Source: Sorghum bicolor (lineage: Eukaryota; Streptophyta; Magnoliopsida; Poales; Poaceae). From it: DNA of 64,000 bases. This document shows positions 33,068 to 46,069 of the stretch, one piece after another. The notes beneath the pieces are model-generated. The model was not told where the DNA came from. It did not search any database and saw only the letters and a program-made list of their open reading frames with translations. Numbering within the stretch: the first letter of the stretch is position 1; every line of letters begins with the position of its first letter. Both the position numbers and the translations under genes were made by a program. The stretch is from the NCBI RefSeq assembly GCF_000003195.3, contig NC_012873.2, positions 19,825,161 through 19,889,160 of the forward strand. The letters run 5' to 3'.

Positions 33068-34306
33068 TGTAGGGTATTTTAAACGCAAACAGAAAAATCC
33101 GCAAGCGCATGGATATCGATGTAGCTTTCACCTGGGAGTATTCTAGAGTATCGATTTTCCACAGGGAACGTGAGTGTACTAATTAAGATTCAAGGTCACC
33201 CAAGGATAACTATATAATTATTTTTGGTGAGAAGAGAGGAAGTTTCCTGAGAGTTCTTTAGTTGATCTAAGAATCAACAATTACTTCAAAGATTATTTAT
33301 TTCGGGACATCAGAACACTAACCACAGAAAGAGATGAGAAGGGGGCTAGGAAGCTCTGACTACGGTCCTACAAACACCGATCCGAACGAGGTGGAATACG
33401 TCGACCGTTAGGGCTCTCACTACCCTAGGGCTACCACAACAATCCGCAGGATTGGGTGCAATTCCAGGTAATTGTAAGACTAAACACCACATCTAATCTA
33501 TTAATTACTACTCTAGCGTTGCAAAGACTACAACACTTGATGCAAGCGGGAATCCAATAAATAACTTGAATGTAAATAAAAGTAATTAAAGAACTCAGGA
33601 ATTATGAATTGAAGAACTTGAAGAACGATGAAGAACGAACTAGTTGCTGCAAAAGTACAATGTTGAGGAAGATCCGACAGATCCGGCTCCTCATCCGCTC
33701 TCCTCTTCTCTCTCCCTATTTTCTAGATTACAACTAGAACTAACTAGAACTAGAACTAGAACTAGATGAACTAGAACTAGAACTAGAACTAGATGAACGA
33801 GAGGGATCCTCTCTACTTGGATGAATAATTGAAACCCTAGCTTTGATTCTGTAGAAGATGTATGTTCTCCAGGGGCTAGGGGCCTTGCTTATATAGTCTT
33901 TTCAAATGAATCTGGGCTGTCAGATCAGACTGACATTGATTGAATGGTTATCCTTGATCCATTAGATCGGTGGAGCATAATCCACGAGGCGGACCCTGAT
34001 TGGGCACGGGCGGCTTGGTCCCTAGGGCGGGCGCCCTGGGCCAGACCCCGTTCTGCCTCCGCTTCGTTCCCGTGGCTTCTGGAGTCTTCTAGATGATAGA
34101 AAATTAGCGCACACATTAATATCTCTATGTAAACCCGACGTGTGGGCCTTTCCTCCATATCTCCTGATAATCCCCTGCAGAAATAGATAAACACCAAAAC
34201 TCGTAGAATTCTGTCAGATAAAACCCTAAGTCTGGGTGTTGGTTGCATTTGAATCCTTTTCCATGATTAGTTGACGGTTAAATGTGAGCATTAAGGACCG
34301 TCAACA
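33068..34306 (-). repeat. 5' LTR of TE-F
   Basis: About 1239 bp. It ends TGTTGACGGTCC on the minus strand at 34306. The upstream dyad here is GTCAG/CTGAC (33919-33934): both arms are changed relative to the other copies. (CTAGAA)n-like run at about 33729-33800. Confidence 0.9.
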
Positions 34307-35244
34307 TCTACTTGTTTATATTTGCAATTATATTGTTCTTAGTTTATCATAGTTATATGCTTGGCTTAGTTAGATTGGAATTATATACATGTTTAGGATC
34401 GTATAGCGTTTATCCATGTGTACAGTGGGTAAATGATAAGTATTGTGTAGGCGTGGTGCCTATACCGTATTTATCTGCGATTGTACCCTATATGCCAGAC
34501 CGCTGGGTAGTTCGTGGTAGTGAGAGCTCCATTGATTCTTATGTAGTCCCCCTCTCATGTATAGGGCTGGCAGAGCAACATTATTACAGGGGAGTTATTG
34601 CTATGTTTCTCATATTCCTTGATAATATCACTATGCATGGGCGTAGTCCTGTCTCGCAATGATTCCCAAGTATAATTGCACTAACTATGATATGCTAGAC
34701 TTTATAGTTAAGAATAACTTAGGAAATATTCCTCTAGTTCGTCCTAATTCCATGCTAATGACTTACTAGAATATCTATTGAGGTGCTTATCATTATTATA
34801 TGTGGCTAAGTTATGCTGATCAGATTAATTATCTTGTCACCATTCATATTTTATCTATATCTTATGTGACACTTATCCCTATATGAAAGAGATAGATAAG
34901 TGCTCTCAATTATACAAGCAATGATAGATACTAAATTCTATATTCCATTCCATAATCAACATTGATGATTAGAAATCCTTTCTCAGTGGTAAAAATATAA
35001 ATAACGATACCTAGAATACTTCCCGGTTAAAATGCTACATCGGTATTAATCTGTGCGCTTGCAGATCTCATTTATTATTTATTTAGAAGAGCAATTGCAT
35101 ATTTCAATACCGCGTCTCCCATGTCATGCTGGGGATGAAAACTTGGCTTAAGTGGCATGAGGGATAGGTTTGGCATTTTTGGCGCCATTATCAGAAATAG
35201 AAAACTAAGTCTAATTTTGGTAATGACGTTAAGAATGCCCAACA
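34307..35244 (+). repeat. 5' LTR of TE-E, truncated
   Basis: Matches 40945-41793 plus 59694-59782 almost base for base. It lacks the first approximately 685 bp. The hairpin GTGTAGGC-GTGGT-GCCTATAC is at 34445-34465. It ends AATGCCCAACA. Confidence 0.9.
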
Positions 35245-35252
35245 AGCATTTT

Positions 35253-35270
35253 TGGCACTGTTGCTGGGGA
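35253..35270 (+). other. Primer binding site of TE-E
   Basis: TGGCACTGTTGCTGGGGA, 8 nt after the LTR. It is a diverged tRNA-Asp-type site (three differences from the expected complement). Confidence 0.65.
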
Positions 35271-35403
35271 AGGTTGATTACTAACTAGGAATGAATATGG
35301 AATTTCGAGTCATCATTCGCATCACTAATATGATTGAGATTATCAATTCTCTCATACAGTTTTACCCCGATATTTTTCTATTTTACTTTATGCAGGGTGA
35401 TGT

Positions 35404-36839
35404 ATGAATAGAAGACATCTTCTAGGAAATTTTGTTGACAACCCCAAAGCATTATTCAGAAAATCAAGAGCCAAGCTCAAGAAGGCATCGTCAACACTTC
35501 AGCACGAAGCTTCATCCAATCAAAAAGATCGCCGAAGTTTTACCCGGAACTTGTCTTCAGAATTCGAAGTCATGGCGAATAAATCAATCCGTGAGTTCTC
35601 AGCTCTCATTACGGACAACATCCGTGCTGGACATGCTATAGAGATCGACGGCAACTTTGAGCTCAAGCCTGGACTTATCAACATGGTGCAATCCAACCAG
35701 TTCTGTGGGAAGGCACACGAAGATGCTAGTGCTCATCTCTAACACTTCCTAGAGATTTGCAGCACATTCACCATATCAGGAGTCCCTAGAGATGCTATAC
35801 TACTTCGCCTCTTCCCATTCTCACTGTTAGGGAGAGTGAAGCAGTGGTTCTACGCTACAAAGGAGAAGAATACTACATGGGCACTCTGCTCCACGAACTT
35901 TCTGGCTAAGTTCTTTCCCATGGGAAAGACCAATACTCTTCGTGGGAAAATTACAAGTTTACAGCAACAACATGATGAATCCGTTCCAAAAGCATGGGAG
36001 TGCTTCCAAGGCTACATCCTAGAATGTCCCATCATGGAATGGAAAGCTGGCTACTGATGCCGATGTTTTATCATGGGCTCGGCAATAGTGCCTGAGAGAC
36101 CATGGATGCTGCAACTGGAGGAGCATTCCTATCACTCACCATATCACAAGCCACAGCTCTTATGGAGAAGATGGCGTCCAACCTAGGCTGGAATGAAGAA
36201 AGGACCCAGACACGCAAGAGAGGTGGAGGTATGCATCAGCTCAAGGAGGTAGACATGCTGTTTGCGAATCTAGACCTGCTCATGAAGAAGCTCGATGATA
36301 AAGCTGGAGATAAGAAGGAAGTTATGCACTCTCACATGACTTGTGAGGAGTGTGGAGATACTGGACACTCAGGTAATCGCTGCCCTAAGATACTTGAGGA
36401 TGTGAACTACATCAACAACAACAACTACTACTACTACTACAACCGTCCTCAGCAAAATCAAGGTTGGAATCAACAGAGGCCTAACTACTCAGGTAATTAT
36501 AAAGGTAACAGTTCTTACAATAATAATAATTTTCCACCTGTGAGAGAGTTAGTGTCTAATCAAGGAAAGCTAATGGATAACCTATCTAAGAAATTGGCAT
36601 CTAATGATAAAATATTAGAAAATATAAATAATAGAATGGATAATTTCTCTACTGCCATCAAGAATCAAATTAGCTTTAATAAAATGATTGAATCTTAGTT
36701 AAATCAAATAGCTGCTGTTGTTCCTACTACTAACCCCGGTATACCATCACAACCAGAAGGATTAGAATATGCAAATCTTGTAGACATGATTGATACAGGT
36801 AACAACTAGAGTAACCCCATTGCAGAAGTTACTACTGAC
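35404..36839 (+). pseudogene. gag: TE-E gag
   Basis: ATG at 35404. The gag core reads GNFELKPGLINMVQ, FPFSLLGRVKQWFY, NFLAKFFPMGKT. A TAA at 35740 stands for a Gln, a frameshift lies near 36050 and a TGA near 36091 for an Arg. Then come coiled-coil-like LDLLMKKLDDK, a zinc knuckle CEECGDTGHSGNRCP (C-x2-C-x4-H-x4-C) at about 36345-36390, and an Asn/Tyr-rich tail. TAG stops at 36696 (Gln) and 36807 (Trp) follow. It would form the particle shell and bind RNA if intact; the gag is unlike that of TE-F in its N-terminal part and zinc knuckle. Confidence 0.85.
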
Positions 36840-37900
36840 CTTCTGCTGGTCAAGAGAGGCGATCCAGGACGCCCCGTCATTCCGATCTCCATTGGCATGG
36901 TGGACTTCCCAGAAGCACTCTGCGACTTTGGCTCTAGTGTCAACATTATGCCCAGGGTACTCTAAGAAAAATTCTTTACATATCCTTTACTAGAAACAAC
37001 CATGTGTTTGTAGTTTGCAGATTAGGCATTAAGTTTCCCAAAGGGAATATTGAAGAACCTCTGTGTCCGAGTTGGTACCTTATACGCCCCAGCAGACTTC
37101 GAGGTGATAGAGACCGGTAATGATGAGAAGGCACCCGTCATCTTAGGGAGGCCATTCCTGAACACCTCGGGAGCTGTCATCTACGCTAGTGCTGCCAAGA
37201 TCAGTTTCTACATCAAGGGAAGGAAGGAGACGTTTTCCTTCAAGAACAAGACTACACAAATCCTAGAGCAATCCCGACATGAACCAAAGAAGAGGACCAA
37301 CAGGTGGAACAGGAACAAGCAAGTGTGGACCGAGTCAGCTAAGATGGTCACTGCAGTTCATGGAGGTCAAGATCATTGAATTAAGTCACCATTTCTGACC
37401 AAGAAGGACGACCTAGGTATGCCAAGCATCCACTGCTCCATTAATGGATACAACTTCTACGAGACGATTTGCGACACCAGATCGGGCGTCAACATAATGG
37501 CCGCAGTCACCTATCAGCTCCGGTTCGGAACCATGCCCCTAAAACCGACATACATTCAGCTCCAGATGGCAGATCAGACATTCCGAGAGGTTGAAGGTAT
37601 AGTAACTGATGTCCCTGTCAAAATAGACGATCATTTTGTCCATACAGACTTTCAGGTTATTGACATGGGAGAAGACGAGTACGATCCACCCATCATCCTT
37701 GGGAGACCGTTCCTCAGCACCGTTAAAGCGATCATCTACATTGGAACTGGAGAAGTCCACATGCACTTCCCCTCAGAGAAGGTACGACACTATTTTACTG
37801 ACCCTAATTATATAGTTGAAGACTCTAAGCAGGTCAGGACAAGAAGAAGATGTCGCAACCGCAACTAGAGGAGGCAAATCATCAAGGACGGATGGGCAAA
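36840..37900 (+). pseudogene. Tandem retropepsin-like domains of TE-E
   Basis: In frame with the end of gag. Unit 1 starts at about 36850 (RGDPGRPVIPISIG), active site ALCDFGSSVNIMP, end VILGRPFLNTSGAVIY (37137-37190). It has a TAA at 36963 and TAGs at 37011 and 37023. A TGA at 37377-37379 separates it from unit 2 (37419-37750), with active site CDTRSGVNIMA (Gly to Arg) and end IILGRPFLSTVKAIIY. Both units share the order active site, then DFxVI, then PxILGRPFL, so they are a duplication. Unit 2 keeps the region deleted in TE-C. Confidence 0.8.
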
Positions 37901-40261
37901 CTACGAAGGAGAAGTGGTAAGGTCTGAAGACATACAGCTTGAACAGAATTATCCAGTGGAGACCGTAGCACCGAGTCACGTGTGGAGAGAGAAGATAGAT
38001 ATACACGAAGAGGAGGCGCCACCGAAAGCACCGACTACGCCATCCGACGAAACCCAGGACAACTGAGAAAACGGAGAGTCCTGTGCGGAGGACTTAAAAA
38101 CACCGAACGCCTTGCAAAGAGGTAAACTTGGTAGTTATTCTTTTCCTTTCAATTATTTCAAATAGTTTGTTTAGTTAATCATGTTCATACTATCCTAAAA
38201 AGAAAATAAAAATGTTAAAAAAATAGAAAGCTCCATGTGAGTATACGAGTGGCATAAAACCCATAAGTACATTCACTGTGGTGGCATAAATATAAAATAA
38301 ATATTTTTCTGCTCTATAAAAATGAAAACATAAAAATAAGATTGTGATCCTACCAAAGAGAGTAACATTTATTGAGGAGGCTCAACATGATAAAGGCTAG
38401 ATATTTATGCTAACACTTAATCAGTTCCACAAAGCTTTGTTGTCTATTTGAGCTTTATAGAATTCATGGATCAAGAAGACTAGCAGACGGAGGACATTCT
38501 AATCGCTGTCAGGGTACTGCTGACTTTCAAATACACCTCTGCCACCTCCTAGCTACATCAGAAGAAATTACGTCAAAATTCAGCTTGGGGGAGAGCACCC
38601 CATTTTATCCCGCTAAGTATTTCTATCTATCTACATTTATACTTATACTTATATATATACATAAACATAAAAAATCAAATAAAGATTTTGTGCTTATATA
38701 AATATATGTCTTTTCCTTAGTGTGCTTAATAAATAAATAAAGTGGCTATGCTAAACTGAATCTTAATAATAAAACTCTAGCATGGATATGATGAATAGTT
38801 GCTCTGTCTAATTTTCAAATTTGAAGTTTTCTCTCAAGTTTAGACAAAAGCGTTATAATTTAAAGCTTGCTCTAAAACCTGAACTTGTGGGAAGAGAACT
38901 TGATCTAAAGTCTAAGTTGTTAACGGACATGATATGGGAAGGTTGAGCTGCTGTTTATCTGTTCCTAGAGATGCTAGAAATCTGGAGAATTTTATCTTTG
39001 AAAATCTTTAAAATAACACAGGATGAGTTCCTGTATGATGAGAGTTTAAATTCCTACCACAACCATATATACATGCTTGCTAGACTTTGAGCCACACATT
39101 TACTTTTTACTGCTTATGAGCATTGAGTGTGGTCAAGCTGTGTAGACCCTTAGGAGCTTGTCATGTGGTTAAATCAAGATTCACTTGCACGTTCACTCAC
39201 ACATGCTGCTTCTACTCCGGAAGTACGCATCCACATATATCCACCTATTTCCATTTCCAGAACCACCCAAAAATATTCTACTCCTGATCCGGGAGAGAAT
39301 AGCCAAAAACATTTCTGTTTTTCCCTGTGAAATAAATGCTCAAGTTATCTTGGTTACTACCACTTGCTATATTATTTCAGGAGATGAGTGCTCTAAAAAA
39401 AAGAAAAAAAAAGAAAGAGGATACGATGAAATAAAAAGGGGCAAGTGCCCGGAACCTCGAAAGAAAAGAAAAAGTGAGATGAGAGGTAAAAATGGACAAG
39501 TGTCCGACAGTAGAATTAGGGGTGCAATACCCACCTAAGAGCAAAAAAAAAGAAAATATAGAGCATCTCATTCTCCTCAAAGTTTCAAAAGAGCAAGGAA
39601 GGTATGTATCCCCTCAAAAGAGCAAAAATAGAATGACTTTCACCATTGTTATCACCATCATCACCATACACCATTCATTCGCCACACATGCACATCTTGA
39701 TTGGACTTATTGACTTGTTTCTTTGGATCCATGGTTTGACTATGCAATAAATGTGTTGTAAGTATGTATACTTTATCTCCCACCTATGAGCTCTAGATAT
39801 CAAAAGCCTTATTAGAGTAGGATGAGAGAGAAGGCAATATCACTATGCCTCATACCACAAATACTACATATTTTGAGAGAAGGCATATACCATCACTGCC
39901 TTGGTAAGGATCTAGAAATACCACAAAAGAGAGATCTGAGAGAGTCATACAAGGAATCTCGGAGTTTTATTTGAAAATCTGCAAAAACTCCAGAGCTATA
40001 GCAAATCAAGAATAAGAGACATGGCACTTGACTAGACCGTTCTCTCTTTTAACTGCTCAAGACAGAAGTGACGGTTACAAGTCCCATGGTAAAAGGTAAA
40101 ATGAGTAAGTTTTAAGTCTTGATGGTTTACTCTGACTCAGAGATGAGACCTTATTTGAATGCATGTGTATCGTCAACTTTTAAAGGCATTACAACAACTT
40201 CTGATCCATCACTGAGACTATCCTTGCTCAGGGACGAGCAAGAGGTAAGCTTGGGGGAGTT
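37901..40261. other. Non-coding 3' region of TE-E
   Basis: No gene is seen over 2.3 kb. It is collinear with TE-C 19951-22251. The GGGC/GCCC (about 39439-39450) and GGAC/GTCC (about 39493-39504) dyads are both conserved. The purine tract AAGCTTGGGGGAGTT precedes 40262. Confidence 0.7.
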
Positions 40262-41798
40262 TGGTGACGGTCCTTAAGTATCAAATTTAATTATCAAATA
40301 AACAAAGAAAAGGATCAAATGCAACCAACATCTAGACTTAGGGTTTTATCTGACAGAATTCCACGAGTTTTGGTGTTTGTCTATTTCTGCAGGGGGTTAT
40401 TAGGAAATATGGAAGAAAGGCCCACACGTCGGGTTTGCATAGAGATATTAACGTGCACCGCAATTATCCAACATCTAGAAGAGTCCAGAAGCCACGGGAA
40501 CGAACGGGAGGCCGAGTGACCCGGGGGCAGGGCGCTCGCCCTGGTCTAAGGACCAATCACGTTCTACTTATGGATCATGCTCCACCGACCTAAAGGATCA
40601 AGGAAAACCGAGAGATTAATGTCGGTTTGATCCGACAGCCCACATTCACTTGGAAGGACTATATAAGTAGACCCCCTGGCCCCTGGAGGAGAGCACCTCT
40701 AAACCCTATTTCATTATTCATCTTGGGAGAAGAAGCATCTAATCAAGCCCTAGAGCCACCACATCAATAGATCTCTAGTTTAGCATAGCTACATAGGATT
40801 AGAACTAGAAGGAGTCAACCTTCGATTGGTTTCCAGATCTGTCAAGAGGATTCTTGGTAATTCCTCTACTGTTCTTCAATTGTTCATCTTTGTTCTTCAA
40901 TATTATGAATATGACTTTGTTCTACTTCAATGTATTGATTATGACTTTGCTCTACTTGTTTATATTTGCAATTATATTGTTCTTAGTTTATCATAGTTAT
41001 ATGCTTGGCTTAGTTAGATTGGAATTATATACATGTTTAGGATCGTATAGCGTTTATCCATGTGTACAGTGGGTAAATGATAAGTATTGTGTAGGCGTGG
41101 TGCCTATACCGTATTTATCTGCGATTGTACCCTATATGCCAGACCGCTGGGTAGTTCGTGGTAGTGAGAGCTCCATTGATTCTTATATAGTCCCCCTCTC
41201 GTGTATAGCGCTGGCAGAGCAACACTATTACAGGGGAGTTATTGCTATGTTTCTCATATTCCTTGATAATATCACTATGCATGGGCGTAGTCCTGTCTCG
41301 CAATGATTGCCAAGTATAATTGCACTAACTATGATATGCTAGAATTTATAGTTAAGAATAACTTAAGAAATATTCTTGTAGTTTGTCCTAATTCCATGCT
41401 AATGACTTGCTAGAATATCTGATGAGGTGCTTATCATTATTATATGTGGCTAAGTTATGCTGATCAGATTAATTATCTTGTCACCATTCATATTTTATCT
41501 ATATCTTATGTGACACTTATCCCTGTATGAAAGAGATAGATAAGTGCTCTCAATTATACATGCAATGATAGATACTGAATTCTATATTCCATTCCATAAT
41601 CAACATTGATGATTAGAAATCCCTTCCCAGTGGTAAAAAAATAAATAACGATACCTGGAATACTTCCCGTTTAAAATACTACATCGGTATTAATCTGTGC
41701 GCTTGCAGATCTCATTTATTATTTATTTAGAAGAGCAATTGCATATTTCAAAACACGTCTCTCATGTCATGCTGGAGATGACAACTTGGCTTAAATGG
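40262..41798 (+). repeat. 3' LTR of TE-E, first part
   Basis: Starts TGGTGACGGTCC. Dyad GTCGG/CCGAC 40621-40636, TATATAAG 40660-40667, hairpin with loop GTGGT 41089-41109. It is cut by TE-G; the remaining 89 bp are 59694-59782. Confidence 0.9.
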
Positions 41799-42854
41799 TG
41801 TCGAGGGTATCAGTAAGGGGTGTCCTAACTGATACACATAATAAGATTGCCCGTAAGCAAGTCGAGGCCCCCAACTCGACGCTCTACCCAATCAGTCGCG
41901 CATACAGTCATTGACGACCACGGCCTCGAAGACGGAAAGGGCGTCGAGCGAATCGATCAGCGCTCGAGCGCCAACTACCGTCGAATACGGAAATAGGCTC
42001 GAGCGAACCTGGAGGCGTCGAGCGCAAGGACACCGCCCACCGCCTGACGCGCACACAGGAACCGGGGCATTTAATGCGCCTGTCGTGTTCCCACCTAACA
42101 CGCCAGTCACGGGAAGCGTGATAGGGAACAGGCACCCGTCCCGTCATTCTTTTTGCAGCCTTACCCACCAAACAACCCAGAGCATGTCAGGACGCGGGAA
42201 GCAGAGATGGAACGTCTAATCAAGACCACCTCGAGACATCCAAAGTCAACGCTCTGGATAGCAAGGCGCTACACGGCGTCCGACCCTCGACCAGACATGA
42301 TTCCTTCCAGGGGAAGGGTTGGGCATCGAATGATGACACTGCAACCACTCTGACGTATCAGCCGCCCTGACGTATAGGCGTGCAACAGATAAACCAGTCC
42401 AAGACGGCGCACAGAGCAGGATACAGAGGCACGCATAATCATCATCAAGCTACCGGGACGGTACGGCTCGAGACCACGCCGGTATGGAGGCCTCGAGTAG
42501 GTCCGCACGCCATACCTCTATCGACCCCTACTCTGACGCCTATTCTTGTACCCTAGGTCTCTCCTTGAAACTATAAAAGGGGAGGCCCGGGAGTGAACAC
42601 AACGGACAAGACATCACGCAACACTACACCCATACGCAGTAGAACTTCCATACTCCATACCACGCTTGTATTCACCCCTGTACAAGCACTTAGGTGCAAA
42701 ATAATACAAAGTCTCTCCCCCCGCTGGACGTTGGGCCTTCTCTTGCCCGAACCAGGATAAATCTTTGTGTGTCTTTTTGCATCACCATCTGGGAAAGGGA
42801 GCACGCGTACAAATTCACTCGTTGGTGTGACCCCCCGTGGGGAAAACACCGACA
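41799..42854 (+). repeat. 5' LTR of TE-G
   Basis: 1056 bp. TATA box CTATAAAAGG at 42571-42580. It contains 12 bp near 42270 that are missing from the 3' LTR. Confidence 0.93.
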
Positions 42855-42856
42855 GT

Positions 42857-42874
42857 TGGCGCGCCAGGTAGGGG
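42857..42874 (+). other. Primer binding site of TE-G
   Basis: TGGCGCGCCAGGTAGGGG, identical to the site of TE-A although the LTRs of the two elements are unrelated by eye. Confidence 0.8.
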
Positions 42875-42912
42875 TCCTGCGTGTTTTTCACCAATTTCCC
42901 ATTCCTTTCTAC

Positions 42913-45900
42913 ATGGCCACTCTCGCTTCGCCGATCCCGCGCTCCACGGTGATTTGGTTTGGGAGTCTTGAGTTCATGTCTACTGGCTCCGGCTATGACA
43001 TGATCTTGCTCTCGAACAAAGGACCGGGAGGAGCCCGCGTTGCACCAGCATGGTTGAGGGCCCCAAGACGTCCTCACCACCACGCCTCACTGCCCAAGGA
43101 GGGGCATGGACAGCACCACCGTTGCCCTTCTGCCTCGTCTCGACCGGCGGTTCGTGCCAGGCAGGAGGTAACGCAGGAGTCGACCGCCCCACGCGCCGGA
43201 ACCATGGGCATGACGGCTCAGCGCCACGAGGGTCACACGACGATAGGAGGTGATGCGCCCCGCGCGCTCTCCCCCACCGCTAGATTACTTCCACATGGGC
43301 TGTTCGCCCCAAGAAGAGCGTTACCATTCGGTTTGGACAATGCCGCAGCATCGCTCGCCAGGGCGATATGCCCAAACGCCCAGACGTACGTGGAGAGACC
43401 AATGGTTCTCCCACGCGACCCTGGAGCACAGCAACCGATGTCCGAGCTACCGGATTTCTCCTAGGTACGAGGCCTCCACCGCCTAGGCCCTAGGCGGTAC
43501 ACGATTACCTCCCTCAGACAGCGGCTGCTGGAGGAAGGACGCGGATGTTTCTACGCCGCCGAGCCGGACTCTGGCTCAGAATCCGACAGCCACAACCCTA
43601 CTAGGGAGTGCTTCCATATCGACGGAGCAGTGGAAACCACCAACGAGACACAAGACGCCGTTGCGGGCGGGCGAGCCCCTGCAGCAGGGGAAGACCCCAG
43701 GACGCCTGGGAATGACGGTCAGATCGACCGCCCCACTGCAAGAAGATAGAGCCGCGCAAATTGCGCAGCTACGAGAGCTCAAGGCAAAGCTTGACGAGGA
43801 TCGCGAGCGCCTTGTCCTGCTTGAGCAGATCCTCGAGCAGGACCTGCCTTACCCGCCCGGCGGAAGTGTCCGCAGACGAGCTCGAGAGGTACACCGACAG
43901 ATCGTCGGAGACGCAGAGCCAGAGCAGCCCGTCAACCGTTTTCCTCGAGCAGGTCAGAACGTTGTGGCAGCAACAATGCTGCTGCGAAACATGCCGGAAC
44001 CGTCGAACTCCCAAGCTCGACACATCCGAGACGAGGTGCAGACACTGCTCCAGGTGGTGGCAGTTCAACAGGCCGAAAGCTCGGCTTCTCGACGTCGAGG
44101 AGCTGCCACTGAAAAGCGCGATGAGCCAGCCCAAAACAAAAAGGAGGTGTCAGTCCATCAACAGCCACCCCCTTGAGCAAAAAAGACCACGCTCGTCCTC
44201 CCCGTCGACAACCAACGTTGACACGATGCACGACGCAACATCGAAGAGAATCGTCGCTGTCGGCATGGGGACGCGGAAGAGCACGGTTACAGCGCCCATC
44301 ACGGTGGGAGGTACGACAGCGATGAGGACCGGATGGCCCCAGAGCCACCAGGCCAACGAGTGTTCAGCAGGGCAATCCGCAGCACGCCGCTGCCTAGCCC
44401 GTTCCGACCCCCGACCAGCATCGCAAAATACAACGATGAAATAAAACCAGAGCTGTGGCTGGCAGACTTCAGGCTAGCCTGTCAGCTAGGGGGCGCTCGA
44501 GGAGACAATTGAGCCATCATCAGACAGCTGCCGCTCTTCCTCTCCGACACCGCCCGCAGGTGGCTCAAGGAACTTCCAGCCGATCAGATCCACGACTGGG
44601 TCGATTTGGTCAGAGTATTCGAGGGTAATTTCAAAGGGACCTACATACGGCCTGGAAACTCGTGGGACCTTAGCAAATGCAAGAAGAAGTCAGGAGAAAC
44701 TCTTCGAGAGTACGCTCGACGCTTATCAAAGCAACGCACCGAACTGCCGCACATCCTCGACCACGACATCATCCTGGCCTTTGTCTCTGGTACCACCAGT
44801 CGAGACTTGGTGTGGGAATTAGGCCGAAATCGCCCTCAGACCGTCGATGAGCTAATGGATGTGGTGGCCAACTACGCGGCAGGGGAAGAAGCGATCGGCG
44901 CCTTCTTCAGCTGTGAAGGAAGGAAAGGCAAGCAGCCTGCCGATGAGGACGAGGGCCCCAGTCGAGGGCCCAAGAAGAGCAAGAAGAAGAAAACACGGTC
45001 GTTCCAGCGGGAAGACTTCGACGACACTCTCGTCGCCGCCATGGAACGCAAAAAGCCTCGGGGCCCTCCAGATGGTGGCATCTTCGATAAGATGCTAGAG
45101 GAGCCGTGCCCTTACCATAAGGGAGGAGCCAACCACAAGCTCAAGGACTGTCGTATGCTGAAAAAGCATTTCGACGGTCTGGGGTTCAAGAAGGACGCGC
45201 GCGACGACCCAAAGAAGGAGAAGGGCGTCGATAAGGAGGACAACAAAGACGACGACAGTTTCCCTACCATCCACGACTGCTACATGATTTATGGTGGGCC
45301 CTCGATGCAGTTGACTGCAAGGCAGCGCAAGAGGGAACGTCGTGAGGTCTTCGCGGCAAGGATGGCGGTGCCCCAGTACCTCAGCTGGTCGAGCACCCCC
45401 ATCACCTTCGATCGAGAAGACCACCCCGACAAGGTAGTTGCCCCTGGCGTCTATCCGCTCGTCGTCGACCCCATCATCGTCAACACCCGGCTCTCAAAGG
45501 TGCTGATGGATGGCAGCAGTAGCCTCAACATCATCTACCTCGAGACCCTCGACCTCCTAGGCATCGACAGGGCGCGACTCCAACCAAGCGCCGGTGGCTT
45601 CCATGGCGTCGTACCAGGGAAGAAGGCGCTGCCAGTGGGTCGAATCGACCTACCGGTCTGCTTTGGCACGGCGGCCAGTTTTAGAAAGGAGACCCTCACC
45701 TTTGAGGTGGTTGGGTTCCAGGGCACGTACCACGCCATCATCGGACGCCCGGGTTACGCCAAATTCATGGCTATCCCCAACTACACCTACCTGAAGCTGA
45801 AGATGCCCGGTCCCAAGGGCGTCATCACCGTCAGCTCCTCCTTCGAGCACGCGTACGAGTGCGACGTCGAGTGCGTCAAGTATGGGGAGGTGGTCGAGAG

Positions 45901-46069
45901 TTCCACCGAGCTCGTCTCGAAGCTCGAAGCCCTGGCCGCTGAGGCTCCAGAGCCCAAGCGCCACGCAGGCAGTTTCGAGCCGGCGGAGGGAACCAAGAAG
46001 ATCCCACTCGACCCCAACAACTCTGACGGCAAGGCGCTGACGATTAGCGCCGACCTCGATCCCAAATAG
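42913..46069 (+). pseudogene. gag-pro: TE-G gag-protease
   Basis: ATG at 42913 starts a short basic N-terminal frame that ends at 43464. The rest of gag is spread over frames up to 44600. Recognisable are a Leu/Glu-rich helix (about 43745-43850), a segment ending AVQQAESSASRRRG, then WLADFRLACQLGGARGDN followed by a TGA (44512), the gag core RRWLKELPADQIHDW, and from 44606 a clean frame with SGETLREYARRL, a half-finger (CPYHKGGANHKLKDC) and the protease. The protease active site reads LMDGSSSLNII, where TE-A has VDGGSS. The frame ends in LDPK and a TAG at 46067-46069. Confidence 0.85.

Larger units (their letters stand above)
26075..34306 (-). mobile_element. TE-F: Athila-type LTR retrotransposon
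   Basis: Minus strand. LTRs 33068-34306 (5') and 26075-27311 (3'), gag-pol 28492-32956, purine tract at 27312-27326. No env-like frame is seen. The LTRs are of the TE-C family. There is no matching target duplication: the left flank is the first bases of the TE-E LTR, the right flank is an internal part of the same LTR. About 0.7 kb of the TE-E LTR is lost at its left edge. Confidence 0.88.

Noticed and set aside
26067..34311. TE-F as a simple insertion with its own target duplication
   Set aside because: The left flank GAGGC matches 59783-59787, not 34307-34311, so the duplication belongs to TE-E.
34312..34662. Plus-strand frame of 116 codons repeated at 40854-41306
   Set aside because: It lies wholly in the two LTRs of TE-E; the duplication is the LTR pair, not a gene family, and the composition is that of translated AT-rich LTR.
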